From Alphaproteobacteria bacterium (GTDB lineage: Bacteria; Pseudomonadota; Alphaproteobacteria; Caulobacterales; Caulobacteraceae), in contig JAGWSE010000043.1 of the NCBI GenBank assembly GCA_028869395.1, positions 1 to 12,080 on the forward strand: DNA of 12,080 bases. Reading direction: 5' to 3'. Below are positions 1-5,798 of this stretch, in pieces. The notes under the pieces are model-generated. The model ran no database searches. It was not told the DNA's origin and worked only from the letters and a program-made list of their open reading frames with translations. Each line of letters begins with the position of its first letter. The first letter of the stretch is position 1. Made by a program: the position numbers and the translations under genes.

Positions 1-158
1 ATTCGCCGGTAACCGCCAGTCAGGGGGACGAGCTCGGGCTTGGGCATGATCACCGGCTGGATGACCGACGCCCAGGCCAGGCGCTTGATCCCGAACATCA
101 CCCGCGGCTTCTCCGAGAAGGGCGAGGTGTCGTAGTGGTGGAGGATCAGCTCGCTCAT
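1..158 (-). CDS. Glutathione S-transferase family protein, N-terminal part only
   Basis: This is the first 52 codons of a gene that runs off the left edge. The visible part is a thioredoxin-fold GST N-terminal domain: a beta strand (LILHHYD), then T-S-P-F-S-E-K at residues 11-17 with Ser12 at the usual glutathione-activating position, then the first helix. The later segment VIMPKPELVPLTGGYRR leads toward the glutathione site. It is clearly a different protein from the neighbouring GST. Its ATG lies inside the upstream gene's stop (ATGA, 4-nt overlap), and GAGGA lies 9 nt before the ATG, so translation is probably coupled. Expected role: cytosolic glutathione conjugation or glutathione-dependent lyase or isomerase chemistry. 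Substrate unknown; the C-terminal domain is outside the window. Confidence 0.85.
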   Translation of the reverse strand, partial: MSELILHHYDTSPFSEKPRVMFGIKRLAWASVIQPVIMPKPELVPLTGGYRR

Positions 159-787
159 GGCAGGATGTCCTCGAGCTCGGCCTTCTGGGCGCGCTTGGCG
201 GCCAGGAACGCCGGCCGCGCCTGGAGTCGCTCCCAGTAGGCCAGCACCGCCGGCGAGGCGTGCTCCAGCAGCTTCAGGTGGTTGGCCAGCAACAGGGCGT
301 AGCCGACCGAGACGTCAGCGGCGGTGAAGCGGCCCGCGCACAGCCACTCGTCCTGCGCCAGGGCCCGGTCCACGTGCTTCAGACGCGAGAGGAACCAGCG
401 GGCGTAGTCGTCCGCCACGGCCTCCGCACGGCCGGGCTCGAAGCGGCGGTAACGGAGGACAAGGGTCTGCGGAAAGGTGAGCGTCGCCTCGCCGAAGTGA
501 AGCCAGTTCAGCCAGGTCCCGTAGGCCGCGTCCTCCGCCTCGACCGCCAGCTCCGTGGGGCCATAGCGGGTGACGAGGTACTGAACGATCGCCGCCGACT
601 CCGTCATGAAAGTCGGCCCGTCGATCATCGCCGGGATCGTGCCCAGGGGATTGACCTCGAGGTACTCCGGCGCCTGCGCGCGCGGCGGAAACGGCAGGAT
701 CTCGAGCTCGTAGGGCAGTCCCAGCTCCTCCAGCGCCCAGAGGACGCGGAACGAGCGGGCGTCGGGGCAATGGTAGAGACGGATCAT
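155..787 (-). CDS. Glutathione S-transferase, 210 aa
   Basis: Complete two-domain cytosolic GST of normal length. The N-terminal thioredoxin-like domain (about 1-78) begins MIRLYHCPDARSFRV with Ser12 as the likely glutathione-activating residue. N-P-L-G-T-I-P at 46-52 carries the invariant cis-proline (Pro52), and E64-S65 is the gamma-glutamyl-binding pair. The all-helical domain (about 88-205) contains the N-capping box F-T-A-A-D at 154-158, typical of GST folding. The start is supported by GGGAGAG 8 nt upstream. It follows the crotonase-fold gene by 5 nt and overlaps the next GST by 4 nt, so it is an internal gene of a four-gene operon. The family includes conjugating enzymes, maleylacetoacetate-type isomerases and ether-cleaving lyases; the sequence does not settle which. 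Confidence 0.92.
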   Translation of the reverse strand: MIRLYHCPDARSFRVLWALEELGLPYELEILPFPPRAQAPEYLEVNPLGTIPAMIDGPTFMTESAAIVQYLVTRYGPTELAVEAEDAAYGTWLNWLHFGEATLTFPQTLVLRYRRFEPGRAEAVADDYARWFLSRLKHVDRALAQDEWLCAGRFTAADVSVGYALLLANHLKLLEHASPAVLAYWERLQARPAFLAAKRAQKAELEDILP

Positions 788-792
788 GGCGA

Positions 793-1593
793 TCAGCTCT
801 CCCGCCGCTGGTAGTTGGGGCGCCTCTTTTCGAGGAACGCCGAGACGCCCTCCGGGAAGTCGCCGTCGGCGCTGCAGAGGATCTGGTTACGGTCCTCCAT
901 CGCGATGGCGGCCTCCAGCCCCTGGGCGTCGATGGCGTGGTTCAGCGCCTCCTTGGTCAGCCGAAGGCCGAGCGGGGTGGCGTGCAGCATGTCGTCGACG
1001 AAGGCCTGCGCTTCGGCGGCGAGTGCGCCGGGATCGACCACGCGGCTCACGAGGCCCAGCTGGTAGGCGCGCTCAGCGTCGATGAAGCGGCCGGTCAGCA
1101 TGTATTCGGCCGCGACCGAGGAGCCCACCATCCGCGGCAGGAAATAGCTCACCCCGATGTCGCACGCCGAAAGCCCGATGCGGATGAAGGCGGCGTTCAT
1201 CCGGGTCCTCGGCGTGGCGATCCGGACATCGGAGGCAAGCGCCAGAGCGAAGCCGCCGCCAGCCGCCGCGCCATCGACGCAGGCCACGATCGGCTGCGGA
1301 CACCGCCGCATGGCGATCACGATCTCGCTGATCCGCCGCTGGCTGGTGAGACCCGCCCCGATCGAACGGCCGGCCGTGGCGTTCCCGCCCCGCTCCTTCA
1401 GATCGAGGCCGGCGCAGAAGGCGCCGCCCGCGCCCGCAAGCACCACCACCCGCGCGTCACGCCGCCAGTAGAGGCCGGTGAAGAACTCCCGCAACGCCTC
1501 GACCAGCGCGGGATTGAGGGCGTTCAGCCGCTCCGGGCGGTTCATGGTCGCCCACACGACGTCCCCGTCCTGCCGGATCTCGAGCTCCGCCAT
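793..1593 (-). CDS. Enoyl-CoA hydratase/isomerase (crotonase) family protein, 266 aa
   Basis: Crotonase-fold acyl-CoA enzyme of standard length. NRPERLNALN at 18-27, the first oxyanion-hole motif F-C-A-G-L-D-L at 59-65 and the second G-G-G-F-A at 112-116 are clear; EGVSAFLEKRRP near the C-terminus is the usual family ending. The two glutamates that add water in classical enoyl-CoA hydratase are absent: their positions hold Ala116 and Phe136. An aspartate in S-A-C-D-I-G (Asp145) sits near where isomerases and dehalogenases of this superfamily place an acid/base. An isomerase, hydrolase or other acyl-CoA reaction is therefore at least as likely as hydration. The ATG at 1593 has an excellent GGGAG, 6 nt spacing, so the longer in-frame extension upstream is rejected. 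It lies 11 nt after the hydrolase gene and 5 nt before the GST gene. Confidence 0.9.
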   Translation of the reverse strand: MAELEIRQDGDVVWATMNRPERLNALNPALVEALREFFTGLYWRRDARVVVLAGAGGAFCAGLDLKERGGNATAGRSIGAGLTSQRRISEIVIAMRRCPQPIVACVDGAAAGGGFALALASDVRIATPRTRMNAAFIRIGLSACDIGVSYFLPRMVGSSVAAEYMLTGRFIDAERAYQLGLVSRVVDPGALAAEAQAFVDDMLHATPLGLRLTKEALNHAIDAQGLEAAIAMEDRNQILCSADGDFPEGVSAFLEKRRPNYQRRES

Positions 1594-1604
1594 CGTCGTC
1601 TCCC

Positions 1605-2570
1605 TCAGAGGCTCCCAAGCCAATCGACGAGCAGCCGCGTGACCTCCTCCGGCCGCTCCTGCTGGGTCCAGTGACCGCAGCCCTCCAGCACGTTGACCCC
1701 GCGCAGGTCGCTCGCCTGCTCGCGCATCACCGCGCCCGGATCGGCGATCCGGTCGAATCCGTTGAAGGCCGGATCCTTGGCGCCGCCGATGAGCAGTGAC
1801 GGTTGGTCGAGCTTGCGGTCCTTGAAGGCCTGCAGCCACTCGAAATCGCGCTCGTGGTTGCGGTAGCGGCTGATCGGCCCGCGGAAGCCGGAGCGCTCGA
1901 ATTCGCCCACGTAGTAGTCGAGGTCCGCCTCCGTCAGCCACGCCGGGAATGGATCGGGATCGACCATGCCCTCGAGCAGGGTCGCGTCGGCCGGCTTCTG
2001 CGGCCAGCTCCCTTCGGGCGCCTCGCCCGAGATGCCGTAGTAGAATTTGCGCAGGAAGCCTCGCACGTCCGCCTCCGCCTCCGCCTCAGGCGGGCCGACC
2101 TTCTGGAACCAGGCCTGATAGAAGAAGCGGTTCCTGCTCGTGAACAGGGCGTCGAACACCTCGGTGAACGGGCGGGTCGGGACGCCCGTGAACGGCACTG
2201 AAAGGCCGGCCACGGCCGACACCTGGTCGGGCCTGGTCAGCGCGGTGTTCCAGACGATCGGCGCCCCCCAGTCGTGGCCGATCAGGATGGCGGGCGCCTG
2301 CGGCTGCAGCGCGCGGGCGACCCCGGCCACATCGGCGGTCAAATGCGACAGGGCGTAGGCCTCGATCGGCTCCGGCTTGTCGGAACCACCATAGCCGCGC
2401 ACGTCAATGGCGCAGGCTGTGAACCCCGCCTGGGCGATCGGCCCGAGCTGATGGCGCCACGAGAACCAGCTCTCCGGGAACCCGTGCACGAGGATCACCA
2501 GCGGGCCCGCGCCTTCGATGGCGCAGCGCAGCCTCACCTCTCCGGCGTCGATGATGCGGAAGTCCGGCAT
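1605..2570 (-). CDS. Alpha/beta-fold hydrolase, epoxide hydrolase type, 321 aa
   Basis: Cytoplasmic alpha/beta hydrolase. H-G-F-P-E-S-W at 29-35 is the HGXP oxyanion motif. G-H-D-W-G-A at 98-103 places Asp100 as nucleophile, which favours epoxide hydrolase or dehalogenase over Ser-based esterases. Asp266 in G-A-K-D-P and His300 in G-C-G-H-W complete the triad. Cap-domain tyrosines Tyr151 (FFYQAWFQ) and Tyr236 (SRYRN) match those that activate epoxides. It is the first gene of the minus-strand operon. The ATG at 2570 has GGGAG 5 nt upstream; an in-frame ATG at 2582 (four residues longer) has no comparable site. Likely reaction: opening an epoxide to a diol, perhaps made by an oxygenase encoded elsewhere. 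Natural substrate unknown; a haloalkane dehalogenase is less likely because the cap tyrosines fit epoxide hydrolase. Confidence 0.9.
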   Translation of the reverse strand: MPDFRIIDAGEVRLRCAIEGAGPLVILVHGFPESWFSWRHQLGPIAQAGFTACAIDVRGYGGSDKPEPIEAYALSHLTADVAGVARALQPQAPAILIGHDWGAPIVWNTALTRPDQVSAVAGLSVPFTGVPTRPFTEVFDALFTSRNRFFYQAWFQKVGPPEAEAEADVRGFLRKFYYGISGEAPEGSWPQKPADATLLEGMVDPDPFPAWLTEADLDYYVGEFERSGFRGPISRYRNHERDFEWLQAFKDRKLDQPSLLIGGAKDPAFNGFDRIADPGAVMREQASDLRGVNVLEGCGHWTQQERPEEVTRLLVDWLGSL

Positions 2571-2618
2571 CCACTCTCCCATCCCGCCATGATCCCGCCT
2601 CGAAGGCGCGTGGCAAGC

Positions 2619-2640
2619 CTGACCCGGCGTCAGCGTTGAC
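2619..2640. promoter_or_regulatory. Nested inverted repeats in the divergent intergenic region, candidate operator
   Basis: About 112 nt (2571-2682) separate the divergent hydrolase and crotonase starts. Near its middle are CTGAC-CCGGC-GTCAG (2619-2633, perfect 5-bp arms) and, sharing the middle element, GTCA-GCGT-TGAC (2629-2640). Three evenly spaced GTCA/TGAC half-sites suit a dimeric regulator controlling both units. No -35/-10 pair is convincing; TTGACC at 2636-2641 could be a plus-strand -35 but lacks a good partner. No regulator gene lies beside the site. Candidate only. Confidence 0.35.
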
Positions 2641-2682
2641 CTGCGCCGTCGGTGCGCCAAGCATGGCCGCGGGAGGCCGGCC

Positions 2683-3495
2683 ATGGGCGGATTGACCGAA
2701 ACGGCGTCGAGCTTCGAATGCGTGCGGGCGGAGCTCGCCGATCATGTGGCGACGGTCACACTGAACCGTCCGCATCGTCGAAACGCCCTCAACTTCCAGG
2801 CCTACGACGAGCTGGAGCGGGCGCTTCGCGCCGCCTCGGGGGACGCCGACGTCCGCTGTGTCATCATCACCGGGGCGGACCCGGCGTTCTGCTCAGGCGA
2901 CGATGTCGCCGAAATCATGGCGGGGCCAAGGGCCGTTTCCGGCACGCCCGAGCCGCGGGAACTGAAGCCGACCCCGGCTGCCATGGCCGCCCTGGAGTGC
3001 GCCAAGCCGATGATCGCGGCCGTGAACGGCGCCGCGGTCGGCTGGGGGATGGAGCTTGCGCTGTTCGCCGACATCCGGATCGCCTCCGAGAGGGCGCGGT
3101 TCGGCGAGCTGTTCGTCAAGCGCGGCTTGGTCTGCGACGTCGGCGGCTTCTACCGCTTGCCCGCCGTGGTGGGTCCCGCCAAGGCCGCCGAGCTGCTGTT
3201 CACGGGCGATCTCTTCGATGCCGCCGAGGCGCTGAGGATCGGGCTTGTGTCAGGGGTCACGTCGCACGAGGCGCTCCTGCCAACGGCCATGGATCTGGCA
3301 GCCCGCATCGTCGCCAACCCGCCGCTCGCCGTCCAGGCCCTCAAGGCCGGCCTCCAGCAGTGGTCCTACGGCGATCCCCGCGAGATCGGCAGCTGGGCCA
3401 TCGGCGAGATCCGGCGGCTGATGAGAACCGAGGACCACAGGGAAGGCGTCGCGAGCTTCCTCGAGAAGCGCGAGCCGGTGTTCAGGGGGCGGTGA
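2683..3495 (+). CDS. Enoyl-CoA hydratase/isomerase (crotonase) family protein, 270 aa
   Basis: Second, distinct crotonase-fold protein. LNRPHRRNALN lies at 27-37, the first oxyanion motif F-C-S-G-D-D at 69-74 and the second in V-G-W-G-M-E at 119-124. Glu124 matches the first catalytic glutamate of classical hydratases. The second is replaced (Phe144 by alignment), while Asp152 in G-L-V-C-D-V-G falls at the place of the catalytic aspartate of dienoyl-CoA isomerase. It may be a hydratase of a special acyl-CoA, an isomerase or a ring hydrolase; plain fatty-acid beta-oxidation is less certain. The ATG has GGGAGG with 6 nt spacing. Its stop overlaps the SDR start (TGATG, 1 nt), so the two are co-translated. 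It probably hydrates or isomerises an enoyl-CoA for the SDR to oxidise. Confidence 0.9.
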   Translation: MGGLTETASSFECVRAELADHVATVTLNRPHRRNALNFQAYDELERALRAASGDADVRCVIITGADPAFCSGDDVAEIMAGPRAVSGTPEPRELKPTPAAMAALECAKPMIAAVNGAAVGWGMELALFADIRIASERARFGELFVKRGLVCDVGGFYRLPAVVGPAKAAELLFTGDLFDAAEALRIGLVSGVTSHEALLPTAMDLAARIVANPPLAVQALKAGLQQWSYGDPREIGSWAIGEIRRLMRTEDHREGVASFLEKREPVFRGR

Positions 3496-4268
3496 TGGCT
3501 GAGACTTCGACGCGCTCGGTCCGGGGACTGACCGTACTCGTCACGGGGGCGGCCAGTGGCATGGGGCGCGCGACGGCCCGGGTCTTCGCCGAAGAGGGCG
3601 CGAACGTCGCCGCGACGGACGTCGCCGAAGCCGGCGCGCGCGCCGTGGCGGACGAGCTGAAGGCGGAAGGCCACAGCGTGGAAGCCTGGGGGCTCGACGT
3701 CGCCGACCCCGAGGCCATCCACCGTGTGACCGAGGCCGTGGCCCAGCGGTTCGCCGGCCTCGACATCCTCGTCAACAACGCCGGCATTTCGGCATTTTCC
3801 GCGATCGATTCTGAAGGTTACGAGGACGTCTGGACGCGCTCCCTCGCCATCCTGCTGACCGCACACCAACGGCTCGTCCGCGCCGCCCTGCCCCATCTGC
3901 GCAAGTCGTCGTCGCCCCGGATCGTCAACATCGCCTCCACCGAGGCCTTGGGCGCGACCGCCCGCGACAGCGCCTACGCGGCGGCCAAGGCGGGCGTCAC
4001 CGGGCTGACGCGGGCGCTGGCTGTCGAGCTGGGACGCGAGGGGATCACGGTCAACTGCATCTGCCCGGGACCGATCCTGACCGGCATGACGAACAGCATC
4101 CCCGAAGCCGACCGCGAAACCTTCGCCCATCGGCGCACGGCGCTGCGCCGTTACGGACGACCGGAGGAGGTGGCGCACATGACGCTGAGCCTGTGCCTGC
4201 CCGCAGCGTCATACATCACCGGCGCGGTGATCCCGGTCGACGGCGGATTGATGGCGCGCAACGCGTGA
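3495..4268 (+). CDS. Short-chain dehydrogenase/reductase (SDR), 257 aa
   Basis: Classical SDR with a Rossmann fold. The cofactor motif T-G-A-A-S-G-M-G is at 17-24, N-N-A-G at 94-97, catalytic Ser148 in N-I-A-S, and Tyr161/Lys165 in Y-A-A-A-K; C-P-G-P-I and V-D-G-G-L near the end are typical. Asp42 after the second strand favours NAD over NADP, pointing to a catabolic dehydrogenase. The helix position that usually carries the fourth catalytic residue, Asn, appears to be Leu120 (S-L-A-I-L-L-T). It overlaps the upstream crotonase-fold gene by one base and depends on it for translation. A 3-hydroxyacyl-CoA or other secondary alcohol formed by that neighbour is the plausible substrate. It ends 7 nt from the stop of a convergent gene, with no obvious terminator between. 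Confidence 0.92.
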   Translation: MAETSTRSVRGLTVLVTGAASGMGRATARVFAEEGANVAATDVAEAGARAVADELKAEGHSVEAWGLDVADPEAIHRVTEAVAQRFAGLDILVNNAGISAFSAIDSEGYEDVWTRSLAILLTAHQRLVRAALPHLRKSSSPRIVNIASTEALGATARDSAYAAAKAGVTGLTRALAVELGREGITVNCICPGPILTGMTNSIPEADRETFAHRRTALRRYGRPEEVAHMTLSLCLPAASYITGAVIPVDGGLMARNA

Positions 4269-4275
4269 ACGCCTT

Positions 4276-4563
4276 CTAGGCGGCGGGCTCGGCCTTGCGG
4301 CGCGCGCGGCGGCGGGCCGGCTTGGGGGAAAGCGCCTCGCCTTCGGCCAGGGCCTCGACCACCAGCTCCAGCCGCTCGGGCACGGGCTGGGCCTCGACCG
4401 TGCGGAACAGGCCCTGGAGATCCCCGTCGATCGCCGCCAGACGACGGCGGCGCTGGGCTGCGCGCGCCTTGGTCCAGAGCACGAGGGTCGCCCCCGCCGC
4501 CAGCGGCCAGAGGATGGCGCTCGAGGCGGCGAAGATCTGAAGGGGATGGCCCAAGTCGGTCAT
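4276..4563 (-). CDS. Small single-helix membrane protein of unknown function, 95 aa
   Basis: Not recognised. A hydrophobic segment at about 10-30 (I-F-A-A-S-S-A-I-L-W-P-L-A-A-G-A-T-L-V-L) is followed at once by Lys/Arg (T-K-A-R, Q-R-R-R-R), so the positive-inside rule places the C-terminus in the cytoplasm. Residues 43-76 look like an amphipathic acidic helix (DGDLQGLFRTVE, ERLELVVEALAEGE), and the last 15 residues are Arg/Lys-rich (ARRRARRK). The ATG at 4563 has AGAGG 7 nt upstream; an in-frame extension to 4623 is less likely. Compatible roles include a membrane-anchored regulatory or scaffold peptide. It is convergent with the SDR gene and seems to be a single-gene unit. Confidence 0.7.
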   Translation of the reverse strand: MTDLGHPLQIFAASSAILWPLAAGATLVLWTKARAAQRRRRLAAIDGDLQGLFRTVEAQPVPERLELVVEALAEGEALSPKPARRRARRKAEPAA

Positions 4564-4605
4564 GGATGCGCCTCTGCAGAACCGCCCGAGGAAGCTGCAG
4601 GGCCC

Positions 4606-4632
4606 GGGTTCCATCAATAACATATGTGAACA
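4606..4632 (-). promoter_or_regulatory. AT-rich patch, candidate promoter for the small membrane protein
   Basis: The 96 nt between the sulfotransferase stop and the small membrane-protein ATG contain one AT-rich island, read on the minus strand as GTTCACATATGTTATTGATG, in otherwise very GC-rich DNA. It sits 45-70 nt upstream of the ATG at 4563, a normal promoter distance. No clean -35/-10 pair matches either the Escherichia coli or the Caulobacter consensus, so this rests on composition and position only. Confidence 0.2.
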
Positions 4633-4659
4633 GCTTGACCTGGAGCCCCGCCCCTACGG

Positions 4660-5514
4660 TCAAGCCGCCGTGATCAACCCCCGGTACTCGGTCCAGAACT
4701 CGACAAAGTCCTTGCACTCGGCCCTGAAACGATCGCACCACAGACGTGCGGTGTCGCTCCTGGCGTGTCGGATCGCCTCGGAACGAGCCGGCTTCGCCCC
4801 CCGCCTCAGGTCGAAGGCGTCGGCAAGGCTGCGGATGGCCGAATCCACGTCCTTGGCGACCTCTTCGTAGACGAGATCGATGGCGGGCGCGCCCGTCTCC
4901 GCAATGAACCGGCGCCAGTGGTGCTCCTGGTTGAGGATGTTGCGCGCGTTTTCCTTCACCTTCTCCGGGTCGTAAGCGATCTGGCCATGCCAGGTGTCGA
5001 GCGCCTGCTCCTGGACGTCGCGCCCGTGCCAGACCTCGGTTTCCACGGCGAGCGTGAGGGACACCGCCTGAGCCACGAAGTCATCGCGCCGAAGGTGGAC
5101 GATAAGGTCGATCGGATCGAGCAAGGCGTCGAACAAGCCGAGCTGGCGCGCGGTCTGGAAGCGCCACCAGTCGGTCTTCACGCCGAAGATCCCCCCCTGG
5201 GAAGCGAAGGCGCCGGTGACGTAGCGCTCATAGTCGGCGAGGTTCGGTTGCGGGAACAGTCGGTCGAACTCGGCGATGTAGCTCTCGTTCAGGAATTCCA
5301 TCGGGAACCCGAGCTCGCCGTAGTCGGCGATGCGAGCGCACAGGAAGGCGCCGCCCGATCGCGCCGAGGTCGCGATCAGGTAGCGCTTCTTCGGCTCAGC
5401 CGCGGCAAGGCGAGCGAAGAACGGGCTCGCCGGCCGTTGTCCCAGGCGATCGCGCAGCAGATCCAGGAATCCAGCCCCCGAAGCAGTGGTGGTAGGTTGG
5501 CCCGCGCCGACCAC
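4660..5514 (-). CDS. Stf0-type sulfotransferase, start uncertain
   Basis: PAPS-dependent sulfotransferase related to the Stf0/LpsS family. Y-L-I-A-T-S-A-R-S-G-G-A-F-L-C, about 48 residues from the chosen start, is the 5'-phosphosulfate loop (usually PRSGSTLLC). E-L-G-F-P-M-E-F-L-N-E follows, and I-V-H-L-R-R-D-D-F-V-A-Q-A-V-S-L is the 3'-phosphate-binding motif. The reading frame stays open back to a TTG at 5778, but no ATG occurs between 5743 and the FPM methionine, and neither GTG at 5514 (used here, 284 aa) nor GTG at 5538 has a ribosome site. The first ATG (5745) would give a long, family-atypical leader. Members sulfate trehalose, lipid or polysaccharide hydroxyls. No glycolipid or PAPS gene is nearby, so the acceptor is unknown. 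Confidence 0.75.
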   Translation of the reverse strand: MVGAGQPTTTASGAGFLDLLRDRLGQRPASPFFARLAAAEPKKRYLIATSARSGGAFLCARIADYGELGFPMEFLNESYIAEFDRLFPQPNLADYERYVTGAFASQGGIFGVKTDWWRFQTARQLGLFDALLDPIDLIVHLRRDDFVAQAVSLTLAVETEVWHGRDVQEQALDTWHGQIAYDPEKVKENARNILNQEHHWRRFIAETGAPAIDLVYEEVAKDVDSAIRSLADAFDLRRGAKPARSEAIRHARSDTARLWCDRFRAECKDFVEFWTEYRGLITAA

Positions 5515-5577
5515 AGCGCCAGTTATGAACCAGCCCACACAGCTACACGTTGCAGGCCCGCAAAAACCGCCGTCGGA

Positions 5578-5602
5578 TTGTCGCAGCCGTTGTGGATAAT
5601 TC
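5578..5602 (+). promoter_or_regulatory. Candidate Caulobacter-type housekeeping promoter
   Basis: TTGTCGC (5578-5584), ten bases, then GATAATTC (5595-5602). Against the Caulobacter housekeeping consensus TTGACGS, N10-14, GCTANAWC this matches 6 of 7 and 6 of 8 positions, at the shortest accepted spacing. It fires toward the short ORF at 5695 and the terminator at 5799, with a start expected near 5608. The spacing would be too short for an Escherichia coli-type promoter. Confidence 0.4.
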
Positions 5603-5605
5603 CAC
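5592..5605. repeat. Perfect inverted repeat over the -10 element, candidate operator
   Basis: GTGGA-TAAT-TCCAC has perfect 5-bp arms and a 4-nt AT centre. It covers the -10 of the promoter candidate, where a bound dimeric repressor would block RNA polymerase. Its left part extends to TGTGGATAA (5591-5599), which on the minus strand reads TTATCCACA, the consensus DnaA box. Either reading is possible; a single 9-mer in 12 kb can occur by chance. Confidence 0.4.
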
Positions 5606-5694
5606 CGCCGTGCACGACAGTCGGGGCGCGCCGCCGGTTGCCTCCTGACGCGGGCGGCGCTAATCAGCCTGCGTTCGAGAGGATCGTGAAGGCC

Positions 5695-5775
5695 ATGAGC
5701 CTGCGGCGCCGCTGCGACCCGACGATGATGATTACCACCCGCCATAACGGACGGGGGCGATCCCGCGCGGCCTGA
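5695..5775 (+). CDS. Possible 26-aa leader peptide rich in Thr/Met/Ile and Arg codons
   Basis: Short ORF reading M-S-L-R-R-R-C-D-P-T-M-M-I-T-T-R-H-N-G and ending in arginine-rich residues at a TGA. The run ACG ATG ATG ATT ACC ACC (5722-5739) resembles regulatory codons of Thr/Ile-type attenuators. An in-frame GTG at 5686 has GAGAGG just upstream and could be the true start (29 aa). The stop lies about 25 nt before the terminator stem, the geometry expected for ribosome-controlled termination. Against it: other frames here also give repetitive short peptides, the ribosome site is imperfect, and the downstream gene is not an amino-acid biosynthesis gene. No homologue recognised. Confidence 0.3.
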   Translation: MSLRRRCDPTMMITTRHNGRGRSRAA

Positions 5776-5798
5776 CAACCGCCCGATCGAAAGACGTG

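Noticed and set aside
1594..1941. N-terminal extension of the minus-strand crotonase frame to 1941
   Set aside because: It overlaps the 3' end of the hydrolase gene; the ATG at 1593 has a far better ribosome site and gives the family's normal length.
2652..3494. N-terminal extension of the SDR frame back to 2652
   Set aside because: The extension overlaps the crotonase gene out of frame and looks like low-complexity Arg-rich sequence; the SDR fold begins naturally at the ATG at 3495.
5591..5599. Replication origin based on the DnaA-box match
   Set aside because: A single box, with no cluster of boxes, no AT-rich unwinding region and no dnaA, hemE or parAB genes nearby.
5664..5745. Minus-strand short peptides here, one Val/Ile-rich (V-V-I-I-I-V) and one with N-H-H-R-R, resembling amino-acid leader peptides
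   Set aside because: No minus-strand terminator with a T-tract follows. They are other frames of the same ATGATGATTACC stretch, which also warns against over-reading the plus-strand peptide.
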